From contig MEDY01000708.1 of the NCBI GenBank assembly GCA_001724265.1, forward strand, positions 1-24,477: a stretch of 24,477 nucleotides of DNA. Reading direction: 5' to 3'. The DNA is from Rhizaria sp. SCN 62-66 (taxonomy: Eukaryota > Rhizaria, unplaced). Below the pieces are notes generated by a model. It was not told where the DNA came from. It saw nothing but the letters and a program-made list of their open reading frames with translations, and searched no databases. Of the stretch, positions 7,780-18,316 are shown piece by piece (within the stretch, counting starts at the first letter, position 1; each line of letters starts with the position of its first letter). Made by a program: the position numbers and the translations under genes.

Positions 7780-10614
7780 ATGCGTTTCACGATTGGCGAC
7801 CCCGGCCTGGAGGTTATCTTCCCGTATGACTACATCTACCCCGAGCAGAAGGACTTCATCGAGCACGTCTACCGCACCCTCGTCCAGTCCCGTCTCGGCT
7901 CCGGCGCCGAGAACACCGGCGCGCACTGCGTCATCGAGATGCCCACCGGTACGGGCAAGACGGTCTCGATGTTGTCCGTGTTGCTGGCGTACCAGTACAA
8001 GTACCCGGACGTGGGCAAGATCGTCTACTGCACGCGCACAGTGCCCGAGATGACCAAAGCGCTCGAAGAGCTCAAGCACCTCGTCGCTTACCGCGAGCGC
8101 GAGATCCTCGCCGACCAGGCCGCGTACCGCCGCGCGTACCCGCACCTGTTCACTGAAGACGCCCTTGCGCGCGCCTCTGCGGCCTCGGTCGCTGCGGCCG
8201 CCACCCGCGACGCCGGCGCCGCGTCCTCGCTGCAGCAGCAGCAGCAGGCGCTGACCGTGGGCGTGGATATTGCGGACCCGGCCGTGATGCGCTCGCCGAG
8301 CATCCTGGGCGTGTGCCTCAGTTCGCGCCGCAACATGTGCATCCACCCCGTCGTCGCGCAGTTCGACCACCAGGAACGCGTCGATACGCTCTGCCGCACG
8401 ATGACTGCACACTTTGTCCGCGAAAAGAAGCGCGACAAGCTCGCGCGCGACCGCGGCAGCTTTCCCACCAGCGGCGCTCACAGCACCACGACGGCGCACT
8501 CAGACAACAGTCCCCGTCTCAGTACGAGTGCGAGCGCCAATTCAGTGCCGCAGCCGGTGCCTGGCGCCAGCTGCGGCTCTTGCGCCAACAACGCCAGCTG
8601 CAGCAGTGGCGGCTCCAGTGCGGGCGCGCCGCTGCGGCCGACGGGCGGCAGCACGAGCGCGACCGGCGGCGCGGGCGCGGGCACGGTCCCGGCGCCTCTG
8701 CCTGACTTGGAAGAGCTTGACCGGGTGGGGCTGTGCTCGGCGTACGAGAACCTCGAGGCGAACGGACAGGACCTCGCGCTGACGGGCGTGTACACTATCG
8801 GTGACCTCAAGGCGCTGGGCACGGAAAAGCATTGGTGTCCTTACTTTGCGGCGCGGCGGCTGATCTCGGTGGCGGACGTCGTGGTGTACAACTACCACTA
8901 CATGCTCGATCCGAAGATCGCGGGGCTGGTCAGCAAGGACATAAGCAAGGACTCGATTGTGGTGTTTGACGAGGCGCACAACATCGATAACATCTGCATC
9001 GAGGCGTTGTCACTCACGCTTAACAAAGGTCTCATCTACGCCGCCGGCCGTAGTCTTAACAAGCTACGGCATCTCACGCAGGAAGCCGAGGCGAATAACA
9101 ACAAGCGGCTGAATGACGAGTACCAACAGCTGCTGAGCTCGATGACGGCGTCCTCTGCCATCTCGGAGGACGTCGCGCGCCTCGCGGCCTCGCCAATTTT
9201 GCCCACGGACATGCCCGCCGACGCGATCCCGGGCTCGATCCGCCGCGCTAAGCACTTCATCTTGTTTCTGAAGACGTTTGTTGAGTACCTCAAGGCCAAG
9301 ATCGACGGCAAGGAAGTCAAGTCGCAGACGCCGCCGGCGTTTTTCCTCGACTACGAGCGCGAGACCAAGGTGGCTGATGTGACAGGGCTGCAACACTCGG
9401 TGGACCGGCTCTCACTGCTGCTTAGCACGCTCGAGGTCGCCGACATGGACGAGTTCACGCCGCTGATGAAGATCTGCTCGTTTGGCGCACTGGCCGCGAC
9501 GTACGCGGAGGGATTCGTGGTGCTGTTTGAGCCCGTCGACGACCACGGACTGGCGGACCCGCGGCTGATGCTTTGCTGCGTCGACGCCGCGCTGGCGATT
9601 CGCCCCGTGTTTAGCAAATACCGCTCCGTGATAATCATGTCTGGCACGCTGTCGCCGCTGGATATGTACCCCAAGATGCTTGATTTCCGCCCCGCTGTGG
9701 CCGAGTCGTTGACCATGTCACTGTCGCGCGCGCTCGTGCTGCCGCTGGTTGTGTCCAAGGGCAACGACCAAAACCCGATCACGACGTCGTTCAGCGCGCG
9801 CGAGGACAAGTCGATCACGACCAACTACGGCGGGCTCGTCTTTGCGCTCGCGTCGAACGTGCCCGACGGCGTCGTGGTCTTCTTCCCGTCGTACAGCTAC
9901 ATGGAGCGCATGGTGACGCAGTGGCATGCGTTGGGCATCCTGAGCAAGATCGGCGAGCGCAAGCTCATTTTTCTCGAGACCAAGGACATCGAGGAGACGA
10001 CACTCGCGCTCGCGGCGTACAAGAAGGCTTGTATGTCCGGCCGCGGAGGCATCTTCATGTCTATTGCGCGTGGCAAGGTCGCCGAAGGCATCGACTTCAG
10101 CGGTCCCCTCGGCCGCGCCGTGGCGCTGATCGGCGTGCCGTACCAGTACACGCGGTCACGCGTACTGCTCGCGCGGCTTGAGTTCCTGCGCACCAAGCAC
10201 GACATCTCCGAGAGCGACTTCCTGCACTTCGACGCGCTGCGGCAGGCGTCACAGTGCCTGGGCCGCATCGTCCGCAGCAAGAGCGACTACGGACTCATGG
10301 TGTTCGCGGACCTGCGGTACTCGCGACAGGACATGCGGCGCAAGCTGCCGCGGTGGATCCAGCAGTTCATGCTACCCGAAAACCTGTCGGTGTCGACCGA
10401 GGCCGCGATGCACGCCGCGCGCGGGTTCCTGCTCAAGATGGCGCAGCCGCATAACAAGGCCGAAGACCTGGGCACCATTCTGCTGTCTGAGGAGCAGGTC
10501 AACGCGCGCATCAGGGCCGACAACGCCGCTAGGGACCTCCACGGTATTGCTAACGCCAATGCTATTGCCAGTGTGAACTCGAACCACGAGGTCAAAGCGA
10601 TGGTGGACGAGTAA
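7780..10614 (+). CDS. ERCC2: XPD/Rad3/ERCC2 TFIIH DNA helicase
   Basis: This is the ATP-dependent 5'-3' DNA helicase of TFIIH, acting in nucleotide excision repair and in the complex used for transcription initiation. The protein has 944 residues against about 760 in animals, from a single exon. The N terminus carries the family hallmark FPYDYIYPEQ. Walker A is MPTGTGKT at 54-61 (Lys60) and the DEAH box is 397-400. SGTLSPLDMYPK lies near 621, and motif VI has Gln825, Arg829 and Arg832 (QCLGRIVRSKSDYG). The four iron-sulfur ligands are Cys187, Cys205, Cys319 and Cys353. The 18-residue first spacing equals the human one and the 34-residue third spacing is within one residue of it. The gap between the second and third ligands is 114 instead of 21 residues because of a Ser/Gly/Ala-rich insert that itself contains Cys265, Cys268 and Cys274. 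A smaller Ala/Gln insert precedes the first ligand. The C-terminal tail after about residue 900 is not conserved. All catalytic residues I could check are intact. Its 3' end faces the long minus-strand gene. Confidence 0.98.
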   Translation: MRFTIGDPGLEVIFPYDYIYPEQKDFIEHVYRTLVQSRLGSGAENTGAHCVIEMPTGTGKTVSMLSVLLAYQYKYPDVGKIVYCTRTVPEMTKALEELKHLVAYREREILADQAAYRRAYPHLFTEDALARASAASVAAAATRDAGAASSLQQQQQALTVGVDIADPAVMRSPSILGVCLSSRRNMCIHPVVAQFDHQERVDTLCRTMTAHFVREKKRDKLARDRGSFPTSGAHSTTTAHSDNSPRLSTSASANSVPQPVPGASCGSCANNASCSSGGSSAGAPLRPTGGSTSATGGAGAGTVPAPLPDLEELDRVGLCSAYENLEANGQDLALTGVYTIGDLKALGTEKHWCPYFAARRLISVADVVVYNYHYMLDPKIAGLVSKDISKDSIVVFDEAHNIDNICIEALSLTLNKGLIYAAGRSLNKLRHLTQEAEANNNKRLNDEYQQLLSSMTASSAISEDVARLAASPILPTDMPADAIPGSIRRAKHFILFLKTFVEYLKAKIDGKEVKSQTPPAFFLDYERETKVADVTGLQHSVDRLSLLLSTLEVADMDEFTPLMKICSFGALAATYAEGFVVLFEPVDDHGLADPRLMLCCVDAALAIRPVFSKYRSVIIMSGTLSPLDMYPKMLDFRPAVAESLTMSLSRALVLPLVVSKGNDQNPITTSFSAREDKSITTNYGGLVFALASNVPDGVVVFFPSYSYMERMVTQWHALGILSKIGERKLIFLETKDIEETTLALAAYKKACMSGRGGIFMSIARGKVAEGIDFSGPLGRAVALIGVPYQYTRSRVLLARLEFLRTKHDISESDFLHFDALRQASQCLGRIVRSKSDYGLMVFADLRYSRQDMRRKLPRWIQQFMLPENLSVSTEAAMHAARGFLLKMAQPHNKAEDLGTILLSEEQVNARIRADNAARDLHGIANANAIASVNSNHEVKAMVDE

Positions 10615-10946
10615 ATGCCCAAGTAGCAGCTCCATTTGTGATCAACCCTTGATGTCTGGCGACAGGATTTTGTTTCGATTAGTGTAAAAAAAAACACACA
10701 TATTTCAAAATGATTACTTAGACTTTTTATTTTAAGACTTTTTCTTTCACTCTTGGACGAGCACGAACACATGTAGTTTTATGATGGCTTAGTTTAATAC
10801 ACACGACTGTACGTTCACTAGTATCAATTCAAACTAGTAAGATGAAGACTAATAGTTGAACTTTGTATTTAAATAAGAATAAATTAAGCTGTTTGTGATG
10901 TTTGACTTTAAATAATAGTTGCAGCGTGCTCCGAGTCCTCTCCATC
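10615..10946. terminator. Convergent 3' spacer with poly(A) signals on both strands
   Basis: XPD (+) and the long minus-strand gene end tail to tail 332 bases apart. An AATAAA on the + strand at 10878-10883 could serve XPD, and an AATAAA on the minus strand (TTTATT at 10726-10731) could serve the other gene. If both are used, each transcript passes the other's signal and the two 3' untranslated regions overlap by roughly 150 bases. The spacer is AT-rich with no open frame of note. Confidence 0.45.
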
Positions 10947-13900
10947 CTAAATGCTCTGGTCGTAGTAGGACCCGTCATTGCCGTCTTCCTTGTTGTGCCC
11001 ATCGGCCGACACCACTGCGTTGTCCGTCGTCCGGTTCATCGCCGGCGCGCCGACCAGCGCGGCCAGCGGGTCCGCCGCCACGCGGTAGTCGCGCACGACG
11101 CCGTACAGCGCCTCAGCCGCCAGCGCCGCGGCGTCCGCACTCGTCGCGTCGCCGCCGCTGCCGCCGTTGCTGCCTCTTGCGGCGGCCGCGGCGCTGGCAC
11201 GGTGAGTGGCGAGAACAATCGCGCGCGGGATGCCTGGCACCACGGCGCGCGGCCGCAGCCCGGTCCACTGGAGGATGTTCTTAAGGTCTTCGCGCTCCAC
11301 CGGCGCGTCCACCTCAATCTCCATCTCATCCACCGTGGCAGCGCTCTTGCTGTTCTTGCTGTTATGATTGCTGTTGAGCTGAGGCTGCTTGCGGAGCGTG
11401 CTGCGTGCGGCGCGCGGGAGCAGAGGGCCCGCGGCGGCGACGCGCGCGGCGTTGCGCGTGGGCGTGGCAAGCCCGTACTTCTCATCGTCGGCGTGCACGA
11501 TGTCGTCGAGCAGGTGCTCCACGCGGTACACGTCCTCGATCTTGCTCGCAACGACGCGGAAACGCGCGACTTGCATCAGAAGCGCGTCGCCCAGCGCGCG
11601 CTGCTTCTGCGCCCACGCACCAAGCGCAGCGTTGGTCGTCTCAACCGACTCTGCAGCAGTGGCGGACGCAGTGGTGGCAGCAGCGGTATCAGCGGCGTCA
11701 GCAGCGGCGAGGACGACTGTGGCGAGGTCCTCAACGACCTGGGCCATGACCGGCGATGGAAGGAGCCCCAGCGCCGCGGCCTCTGTCGCCAGCGGGTCGC
11801 GCAGCCCCGCCAGCGGCGTATGCTCACCCGACAGCACCGGCGGCGCGCGCTTCGCACTCCCACCGTCAACACGGCCGTCGCCAGCAGTGTTGAGCGAGAC
11901 GAGTGACTGCGAGCGGTCGAAGTCGGCGGCCTCGCGCGCAAACAGCCACGCCGCGTGCGCGCGCTCCATCGCGTCGCCCCAGTCGGCGAGCGCGCGGACG
12001 GCGTGCGCGGGGGCCTGTGCGGCGAGGGCGGCGCGGAACAGCGTCCAGTAGTCGACGGCCGCGAGCTCCACCACGGCCGCCGCGAACGTCGTTGGGCGCG
12101 CCCAAGGCATCACCGCGCTCGCACTGCTGCTGCTGGCGCTGTTGCTGTTGGTGCTGTTGCAGTCGTTCTGCTGTGGGATGAGGCCGGCCTCGCGGGCGGT
12201 GACGCGGACTTCACGCCCGTGGACAGCGCTCGCGTACGCGTTGGCCTGCTCGGTGAAGCACAGCGACAGCTCACCGAGGCTCTTGGCGACGTCAGCCATC
12301 GCGAACGGCACGCCCGGCATCGACAGACGAGCCGCGCCGAAGCCGCACAGCGACACGGGCGGAAGCATCACGTTCTTAGCGTTCTTGGCGCTGTTGGCGA
12401 TCGCGGCGGTGACGCCGGAGACGACTGCGGCCGTGGGTGTGAGTGTGTCGTCCAGCGACGCGCGCGACGCGGACATCGCGCTCGCGGCGTGCGCGTACAA
12501 GTACAGACCCGCACGCAGGTCCTTCGCGGCCGCGGCCAGCTTCACCGTCGCGCCCACACTGGCGGCGCTCGAGTTGCTCCCGTGACCGTTCACGACGGGG
12601 CGGAGCGTGGAGACGAACTTGAGCAGGTCGGTGACGACAGCGTTGCGCGAGAGCTGCCCGCGGTGCTCGACCTCCTTGCCCGTCGACGGCTCGAGCTGGC
12701 CGGGCAGCAACCTGCGCGCGCGCGCCCCGGCGCCGGCGCCGTCGACGGGCAGCGCGGGCAGCCCAAGCGCGAGCGCGGCGAGGTACGGCAGCGCGAGGTC
12801 GGGTCGCGGCGAGGACGTAAGCAGCGTGCGCGCGACGGCCGCCACGGTCGCGGGCGCGAGGACGCCACGCATCGCCATCTCGGCCAGCACGGCGTCGACC
12901 AGTAGCGGGCCCGCGGCCACCGGCGCGCCGACGGCGAGCGAGACCTCGTGCGCGCGGAGGCTGCCCGCGCCGCTGTGGGGGTACATAAACCCGAGCGCGG
13001 GCGCGCGGCCCAACGCCAGAGCCAGCGCGGGGAAGCGCACGGCGTCCTCGCGGGACAGCGCGGCCGCGCGCGGGGCGAGCTTCGCGATGACCTGCTGCGC
13101 GGACGCTGGCGGGTTGTACTGCGCGCCGACAAGCGCCACGGCGTCGGCGTGCGTGCGGCGCGCGCGCGGCAGCACCACGGGCACCGCTCTCAAGGCAACC
13201 GCCCCCGTCGCAGTAGCCGCCCCGCTGTGGTTGCTGTGTGTGTGTGTGTGGTTGCTGGGGGGCGCGGAGGCGGCGGCGGCGCGCGTGAGCGCGATGAGCG
13301 TCGAGTGGTAGTTGAGCGTGCGCGGCTGAACGTCCGCGGCCTCGAGGAACTGTCGCTGCTTGGCCTCGGCGAGCGGAGACGCGAAGTGGACGTTGCCGAG
13401 GATGTTGGCGAGCGCGGGCGACGACAGCAGAGGCACCGTGGCCAGCGTGCGCGCGTGTGCCGACTGCTTCGGGGCCAATGCCGCGGCGACGAGCTCCGCG
13501 GCCGACGCGTCCTCGCTCGAGCCAGGGATGAGCGCGCCTGACCCGGCGGCGGCACCGCCGGTACGCGAGGCGGAACCGGTGGGACTGATGAGGCCCGCGG
13601 CGACGGCGCGCTCAACGGCTGCGGACGCCTTCTTGGTGCGGAAACGCAGTGCAGTGAGTGCGGCCGCGGCGGTGGCGACCCGCGGCGCCAACCAATCCTC
13701 GCTCGGCACGCTGCTGCTGTTGTTGCTGCTGCTGTGAGAGTTTGCCGCTGCGGCGGTCTTGTAGTCGGCCTCGGGGACGACGGGGAGGCCGAGCAGCGCG
13801 CAGAGCCGCGGTTGCGCGACAGCGTAGCGCGCGGCGGCCTCGAGTGACCACGGCACGTCGCGCGGCAGCGGGCGCGCGGAAGGCAGCGCGGAGCCCAGCA

Positions 13901-16900
13901 TCGCCGCCGCCACGGTCTCCTCGCTCTCAGCCTCCTGCATGCCGCCACTAAAGACGCCGCCGCCGCCGCCGCGCTTGTGGCCACCGCCGCGCTTGTGGGC
14001 GAGCGACTGCGCGGTCCAGTGAGCCTGAGCCTGAGACTGAGACTGAGGCTGACGCTGAGGCTGAGGCTGAGGCTCCGGTGCTGGGGAGCGCGACTGGTAA
14101 TAGTATGCGTCCTTGTCAAAGAAGGGCGCGATCACAGGCCGGCCGCCGAGCACATCATGCTCAAGCTCCCAGCCCAGCTGCAGCATTAGCCCGCTGTTAT
14201 CAGCGCCAGCAGGTGCAGTGGTCCTGGCATTACCGCTGCCAGAGCTGCTGCTGCTGCTGTTGTTGTGTTTGAGGAGGCCGACCATGGGTCCGCAGAGACG
14301 AAGCCGCTGGTCGACGGTGATCGCCCCCGCCCCCGCCCCCGCGGCCGCAGCGTGGGCCGCCACGTATGTCTGCGCCTGCTCCGCGCTCGTTGCATCAAGC
14401 GCGACCCGGAGCCAGAACCCCACGGCCGCGCGGTCGCCGCGCACGGCAGCGTGGCGCATGAGGCCTTCGAACCCGCGGTAGTCAAGACACTGGCGCACGC
14501 GCGCGGACCCCAGCGCGCGCAGCAGGTCCTCGGCGGGGTGGAGACTCTCGGCCAGGGACGCCAGCGCCGGGGTCGCAAGCAGGGACAGCGACGCGGTAAC
14601 GTAGGACGACACGCCGTCGCCAGCGGCGCGGCCCTCGGTGGCGGCCACCCACACCGCGTCGCCCTCGGACGGCACTTTGACCGCGAACAACTCGTTGGTA
14701 GAGACACTCGCATCACTAGCCGTCGCAGTGGACTTGAGGAGTTGGCGGCGGCGCTCGAGTTCCGCGGGGACGGCGGCGGGCGAAACGCCGAGGACTGTGG
14801 CGGCGCGGGCGGTCACTGTGGCCGGCAGCGGCGAAGACAGGTCCCAGGGCGCGACCGTCGCGGCGGTGACCGCGGCGGCCGTGGCGGGCGCGCCGCCGCG
14901 CATGGTGTAGAGCGTCGAATGCAGTGGGACCGTGCTTGCGAGCAGGAGCGTGCCCACATCAGCCGCGCTCAGCTCACCAAGCGCGCCTTCCGCTGGCCCC
15001 GAGCTCTCATCACCCTGGTTTACAGTGGAGTGAGCGTTATTGGTATTGACGAGTCCCATGAGCATCTTAAGTGCGAGAACGCTCGCACCGGGCAGCTGCA
15101 TCATAATCGCGCACGCACACGCCGCGATCTCCCCCGTAAGCGTCATGCCGACCCGCTGCATGTCCTGCGCCAGCCATAGCACGTTGCCGGGGGTCAGTGT
15201 CTCGAGCCGTGTCTCAGCGCCCACCGCCGCGGGCGTCTGCGAGAACAGCGGATGTGCCGCCACGCCGGTTTCAACGGCCCGCAGCGCGGAGGCCGGCAGT
15301 TGCAGCCCGTGCGCGATGTGGTTCTCCTCGACGGCGGCGAGCACAAGCCGCCGCGCTGCCGCGCCGAGCGCGTGGTTGCGCAGCGAGAGCTCGTTGACGC
15401 GCAGCAGGTTCCGCAGCACGCCCGCGACGACCTTAGCGCGGTAGTGCGCCGTGAACGCCTTGCCACTGCGCAGAACGTCGTACACTTCCTTGAGCTGCGC
15501 GAAGTCGCGGGAGCGCGCGGCGAGCTCGGCGCGCGCCTCAAGCGCCACGGCGCCGAGCTCCATTTTGAGCGGGACACGCGCGGTAAGCGCGGCTGAGGCG
15601 TGCACGGCGTCGGCCTCGGTCTGCTGCGCCTGGTAGAGGTAGTTGTGCTTGAGCGAGCCCTTGAAGGAGCTGTTGCGGGCGTTGACCTCGATCAGGTCCG
15701 ACTCGCGCAGCGGCGCGGTCTGGTACAGCCGCTCTAGCGCCGCGCCCCAGCGGGCCGCGCGCGCGAGATCGCCGGCGTTGGCCGCGATCTCCTGCGCGTG
15801 GCGCAGCGAGGCCGCGGGAACCGCTGGGAACACGTGGGGGGCCTCGACGGCGAAAGTGCGCAGCTCCTCGATGGCGATCTCGAGCAGCTCGATCGACCGC
15901 GTGCGGAGCGCGGCGAGCACGAAGGCTTCGTGGACGTCCGCAGCGAGGCGCCACCACAGGTCGCGCATCGCGAAGGTCTCCTCGCGCGGCCGGCGCGGGT
16001 AGCCCTCGACCGAGAGTTCCTCCCGGGTACGCAGCTCCGCTAGCGCGTCGGCGTACTGCTCGGCGTTGCGGATCGCAACGAACAGCGCGTGCGCGTGCCG
16101 GGCTGCGCGCGCGAAGTCGCCCTGCTCCAGGCACGACGAGATGAAACCGGAGATCGAGTCCAGGTACAGGGCCTGCGGAGATGGGAAAAAAACATAATAG
16201 AGTTTGATATGTTAATATGCGAGTTTTGAGTTGGAATTATTAGGAATGAGCGATAACACAACAAGACACGTTCAAGTAAATTTATGGTATAGTTGGCCGC
16301 TATTATATCGAGATATATGCGTTGTCGCGTTTTTGCGTACCTGGTCAGGGCGGCGGTAGAGCGAGGGCGCGAGACGGGGCAAGAACTTGCTGGCGCCACC
16401 CTCGCCAAACGCCGTGGCGGGCTGGAACAGAAACGGCTGGAAGCGGACGACCGTGGGCGCCGTGGTGAACGCCTCCGACGCGTGCATGACGATGGGGTCG
16501 AGGTAGTAGAGCCCCGGGTGAGTGCAGTTGGCAAACTGGGCGAGAACCTGCCGCGGCGAGCGCGCGTTCTCGAAGCCGAAAAGCTGGCGCCGCACCGTCC
16601 GCGCGGGCTCCGAGTCTGCGAACCTGAGCACGGCGGCGTCGCGCAGGAGCAAGATCTCCTCCTCAGCGCGCGCGAGGTCGCCGCAGACAGAGTAGAGCAC
16701 GGCGCGCGCAGCGGCGACGACGAGGTCAACTGACGGCACGTCGTCAGGGTGGCGGTCCAGCGGCACGAACACCAGGCTGCGCGCGGCGGCCTCGTAGTAG
16801 AGCGCGACGACGCGCTGGAACAAGGGCTCGTCGCCGGTCCGTGCGACCGCGAAGAACGCCCCTCGCCAGGTCGAAAACGGCAGTGACGCAACGGCGCTGC

Positions 16901-17804
16901 CGCCGCCGCCGCTGCGAAGCGAGTGGCGCAGTGAGAGCTCGACGAAGCGCCCCGCCGCAGGGCCGCCGAGGTCGCGGAGAGCCGTTGTGAAGGCGGTGAC
17001 GATGCGCCGCCACGGGTGCGACGTCAGAGGCCGCGCAGAGGGGTCGTGGACCTTGTGCAGTACGGCCTCCCAAGCGCCGTAGAGGTCGTTACGCTGGAGG
17101 ATGAGCTCCTCGATGCGCGCGAGCCACGGGCCCCAGTAGGCCTGCGCGGACGCGGCGGCGGCGGCGGCGTCGGGGTTGCTGTTGTACTGCGTGTTGCGCA
17201 GGGACGGGTTTGTTACGACAGCTGGGGAAGTCGGGGACAGGGGCGCGGTGGAGCGCGGTTGCGGCGTGCGCAGCCCACTCGGCACCAGAGATGACGACGA
17301 CGATGCTCTGTTAGCGGCGCCGGCGCCGGGGGAGGAGACGTGGGCGTACGGGTTCGGAGTCATGCGAGGGCGCAGGCTCTCCGCAGCAGCAGCAGAGACA
17401 TCAGTGTCGGCGCCGGTGCCGGCGGTAAGAGCAAGCTTGGCCTCAAGGCGCTGCTTTTTGGCCTCTGCGATGGCGGCGGCGGCGGCGTTTGCGGCGACCT
17501 TGCGTGTACGGCGTTCAGCGCTCTTGGCAGAGGCCGCCTGCATGCTCTGCACTTTCTTGTTTAACAGCATGAACGCAGCGTTGCCCGTCGTGATGCCGCG
17601 CGCGGGTGCGCTCGTGACGGACGCAAATGCCGCGGAAGCGAAGGCGGATGTGGAGCTCGCAGTGGTGGACGCGGCGGCGACAGCGAAGGACGAGCCTGCT
17701 GTTGCGGAGGCGGAGGCGGCGGAGGCGGGCAGAGGGCCGGCGGCGACGAGACCCGCCAGGGAGCCGCCGGCGCGGAGAGTCTTGTCCAGACCCTTGCTCA
17801 ACAT
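10947..17804 (-). CDS. Giant, probably alpha-helical repeat protein, possibly PPR-like and organelle-targeted
   Basis: Two exons, 17804-16341 and 16172-10947, join in phase 0 to give 2229 residues. The 168-base intron has donor GTACGC and acceptor CTCCGCAG and contains stops. The first 96 residues have one acidic residue (Asp7) but Lys4, Lys8, Arg11, Arg69 and several later Lys in Ala/Ser-rich sequence, as in a mitochondrial presequence; APARG at 66-70 could be a cleavage site. A Lys/Arg/Ala helix follows (about 82-125). From about 250 on the protein appears mainly helical. Segments near 489-524 (YLDSISGFISSCLEQGDF then a second helix), 1050-1083 and 1440-1458 resemble the paired helices of pentatricopeptide repeats, which bind organellar RNA. 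The match is by eye and weak. Disordered inserts include a Gln-Pro-Ser dipeptide run (about 1188-1206) and His-Thr repeats (about 1463). TPR or another helical solenoid is equally possible. The gene is divergent from the ankyrin gene and convergent with XPD. Confidence 0.8.
13235..13250. repeat. (TG)8 microsatellite inside coding sequence
   Basis: Eight uninterrupted TG units lie within exon 2 of the long minus-strand gene and are read as alternating His-Thr. The motif TGTGGTTGCTG appears on both sides of the tract. Length changes not divisible by three would break the frame. Confidence 0.85.
14021..14074. repeat. Nine tandem hexamers, consensus GAGNCT
   Basis: Nine 6-base units (GAGCCT, GAGACT, GAGGCT and one GACGCT) lie in exon 2 of the long minus-strand gene. 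Read on the minus strand they give a Gln-Pro/Gln-Ser type dipeptide repeat. Because the unit is two codons long, expansion or loss keeps the frame. Confidence 0.85.
16173..16340 (-). other. Intron of the long minus-strand gene
   Basis: 168 bases, AT-rich. On the minus strand it begins GTACGCAAAA after the exon end GACCAG and finishes with an eight-T tract and CTCCGCAG before GCCCTG. The reading frame contains stops inside the intron and is open on both sides once it is removed. Confidence 0.9.
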
Positions 17805-18316
17805 CGGCGCTACAGTATCAGTGCGGTTATGGGTTTACTGGGATTGAGGGAACGGACGGCTGTGGGGAAGAGCGACAGCGAGCAAGTGCAGGCCACAAGA
17901 GTCGAAGTGAGGGCAAGAGACATGAATAATACGGCGGTATAAAGTGATCCTGACGATTCCTAGTTCATTAACAGTTAGTTTGTAAGCGGACCGACTACGT
18001 GTGAGCGCAAAATGCGATTTGTCGGATGTATGACCACGTTTGCAAGGACTTTAGCGAGACGGACTTCGTCCAACTTCGGTCTGCAGTCGGTCGCAACTCT
18101 TTTTTCGGTCCTCAAACGGCCTCCCCTCCTCGTCGTAACGGTTTCCAAAAAACGCATATGCAGCACTGCCATGATCGTCTGCACTTAAAGTTACGCCTAT
18201 TTCCAGATATATTTTGAATTAATCTATGCATTATTCTTATTATACCTCCAATTATCTTGATCTTCTTCTTCTTTGCGCGTAGTTCAGCACCCCAGTCCAA
18301 ACTTACTTTCAGCTAG
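17805..18316. promoter_or_regulatory. Divergent promoter region between the minus-strand giant gene and the ankyrin gene
   Basis: 512 bases lie between two start codons that point away from each other, so both promoters must be here. A TATAAA occurs on the + strand at 17938-17943, about 370 bases before the ankyrin ATG; its use is unproven. Pyrimidine-rich stretches at about 18258-18285 ending GCGCGTAG, and CTTACTTTCAG ending at 18312, look like acceptors. The ankyrin mRNA may therefore have a spliced leader region. No convincing open frame lies inside. Confidence 0.5.

Noticed and set aside
8440-8730. The XPD insert as an unrecognised intron
   Set aside because: A GTACGA at 8522 matches the donor pattern, but the segment is GC-rich with no polypyrimidine tract or AT-rich body, and it is open in frame throughout.
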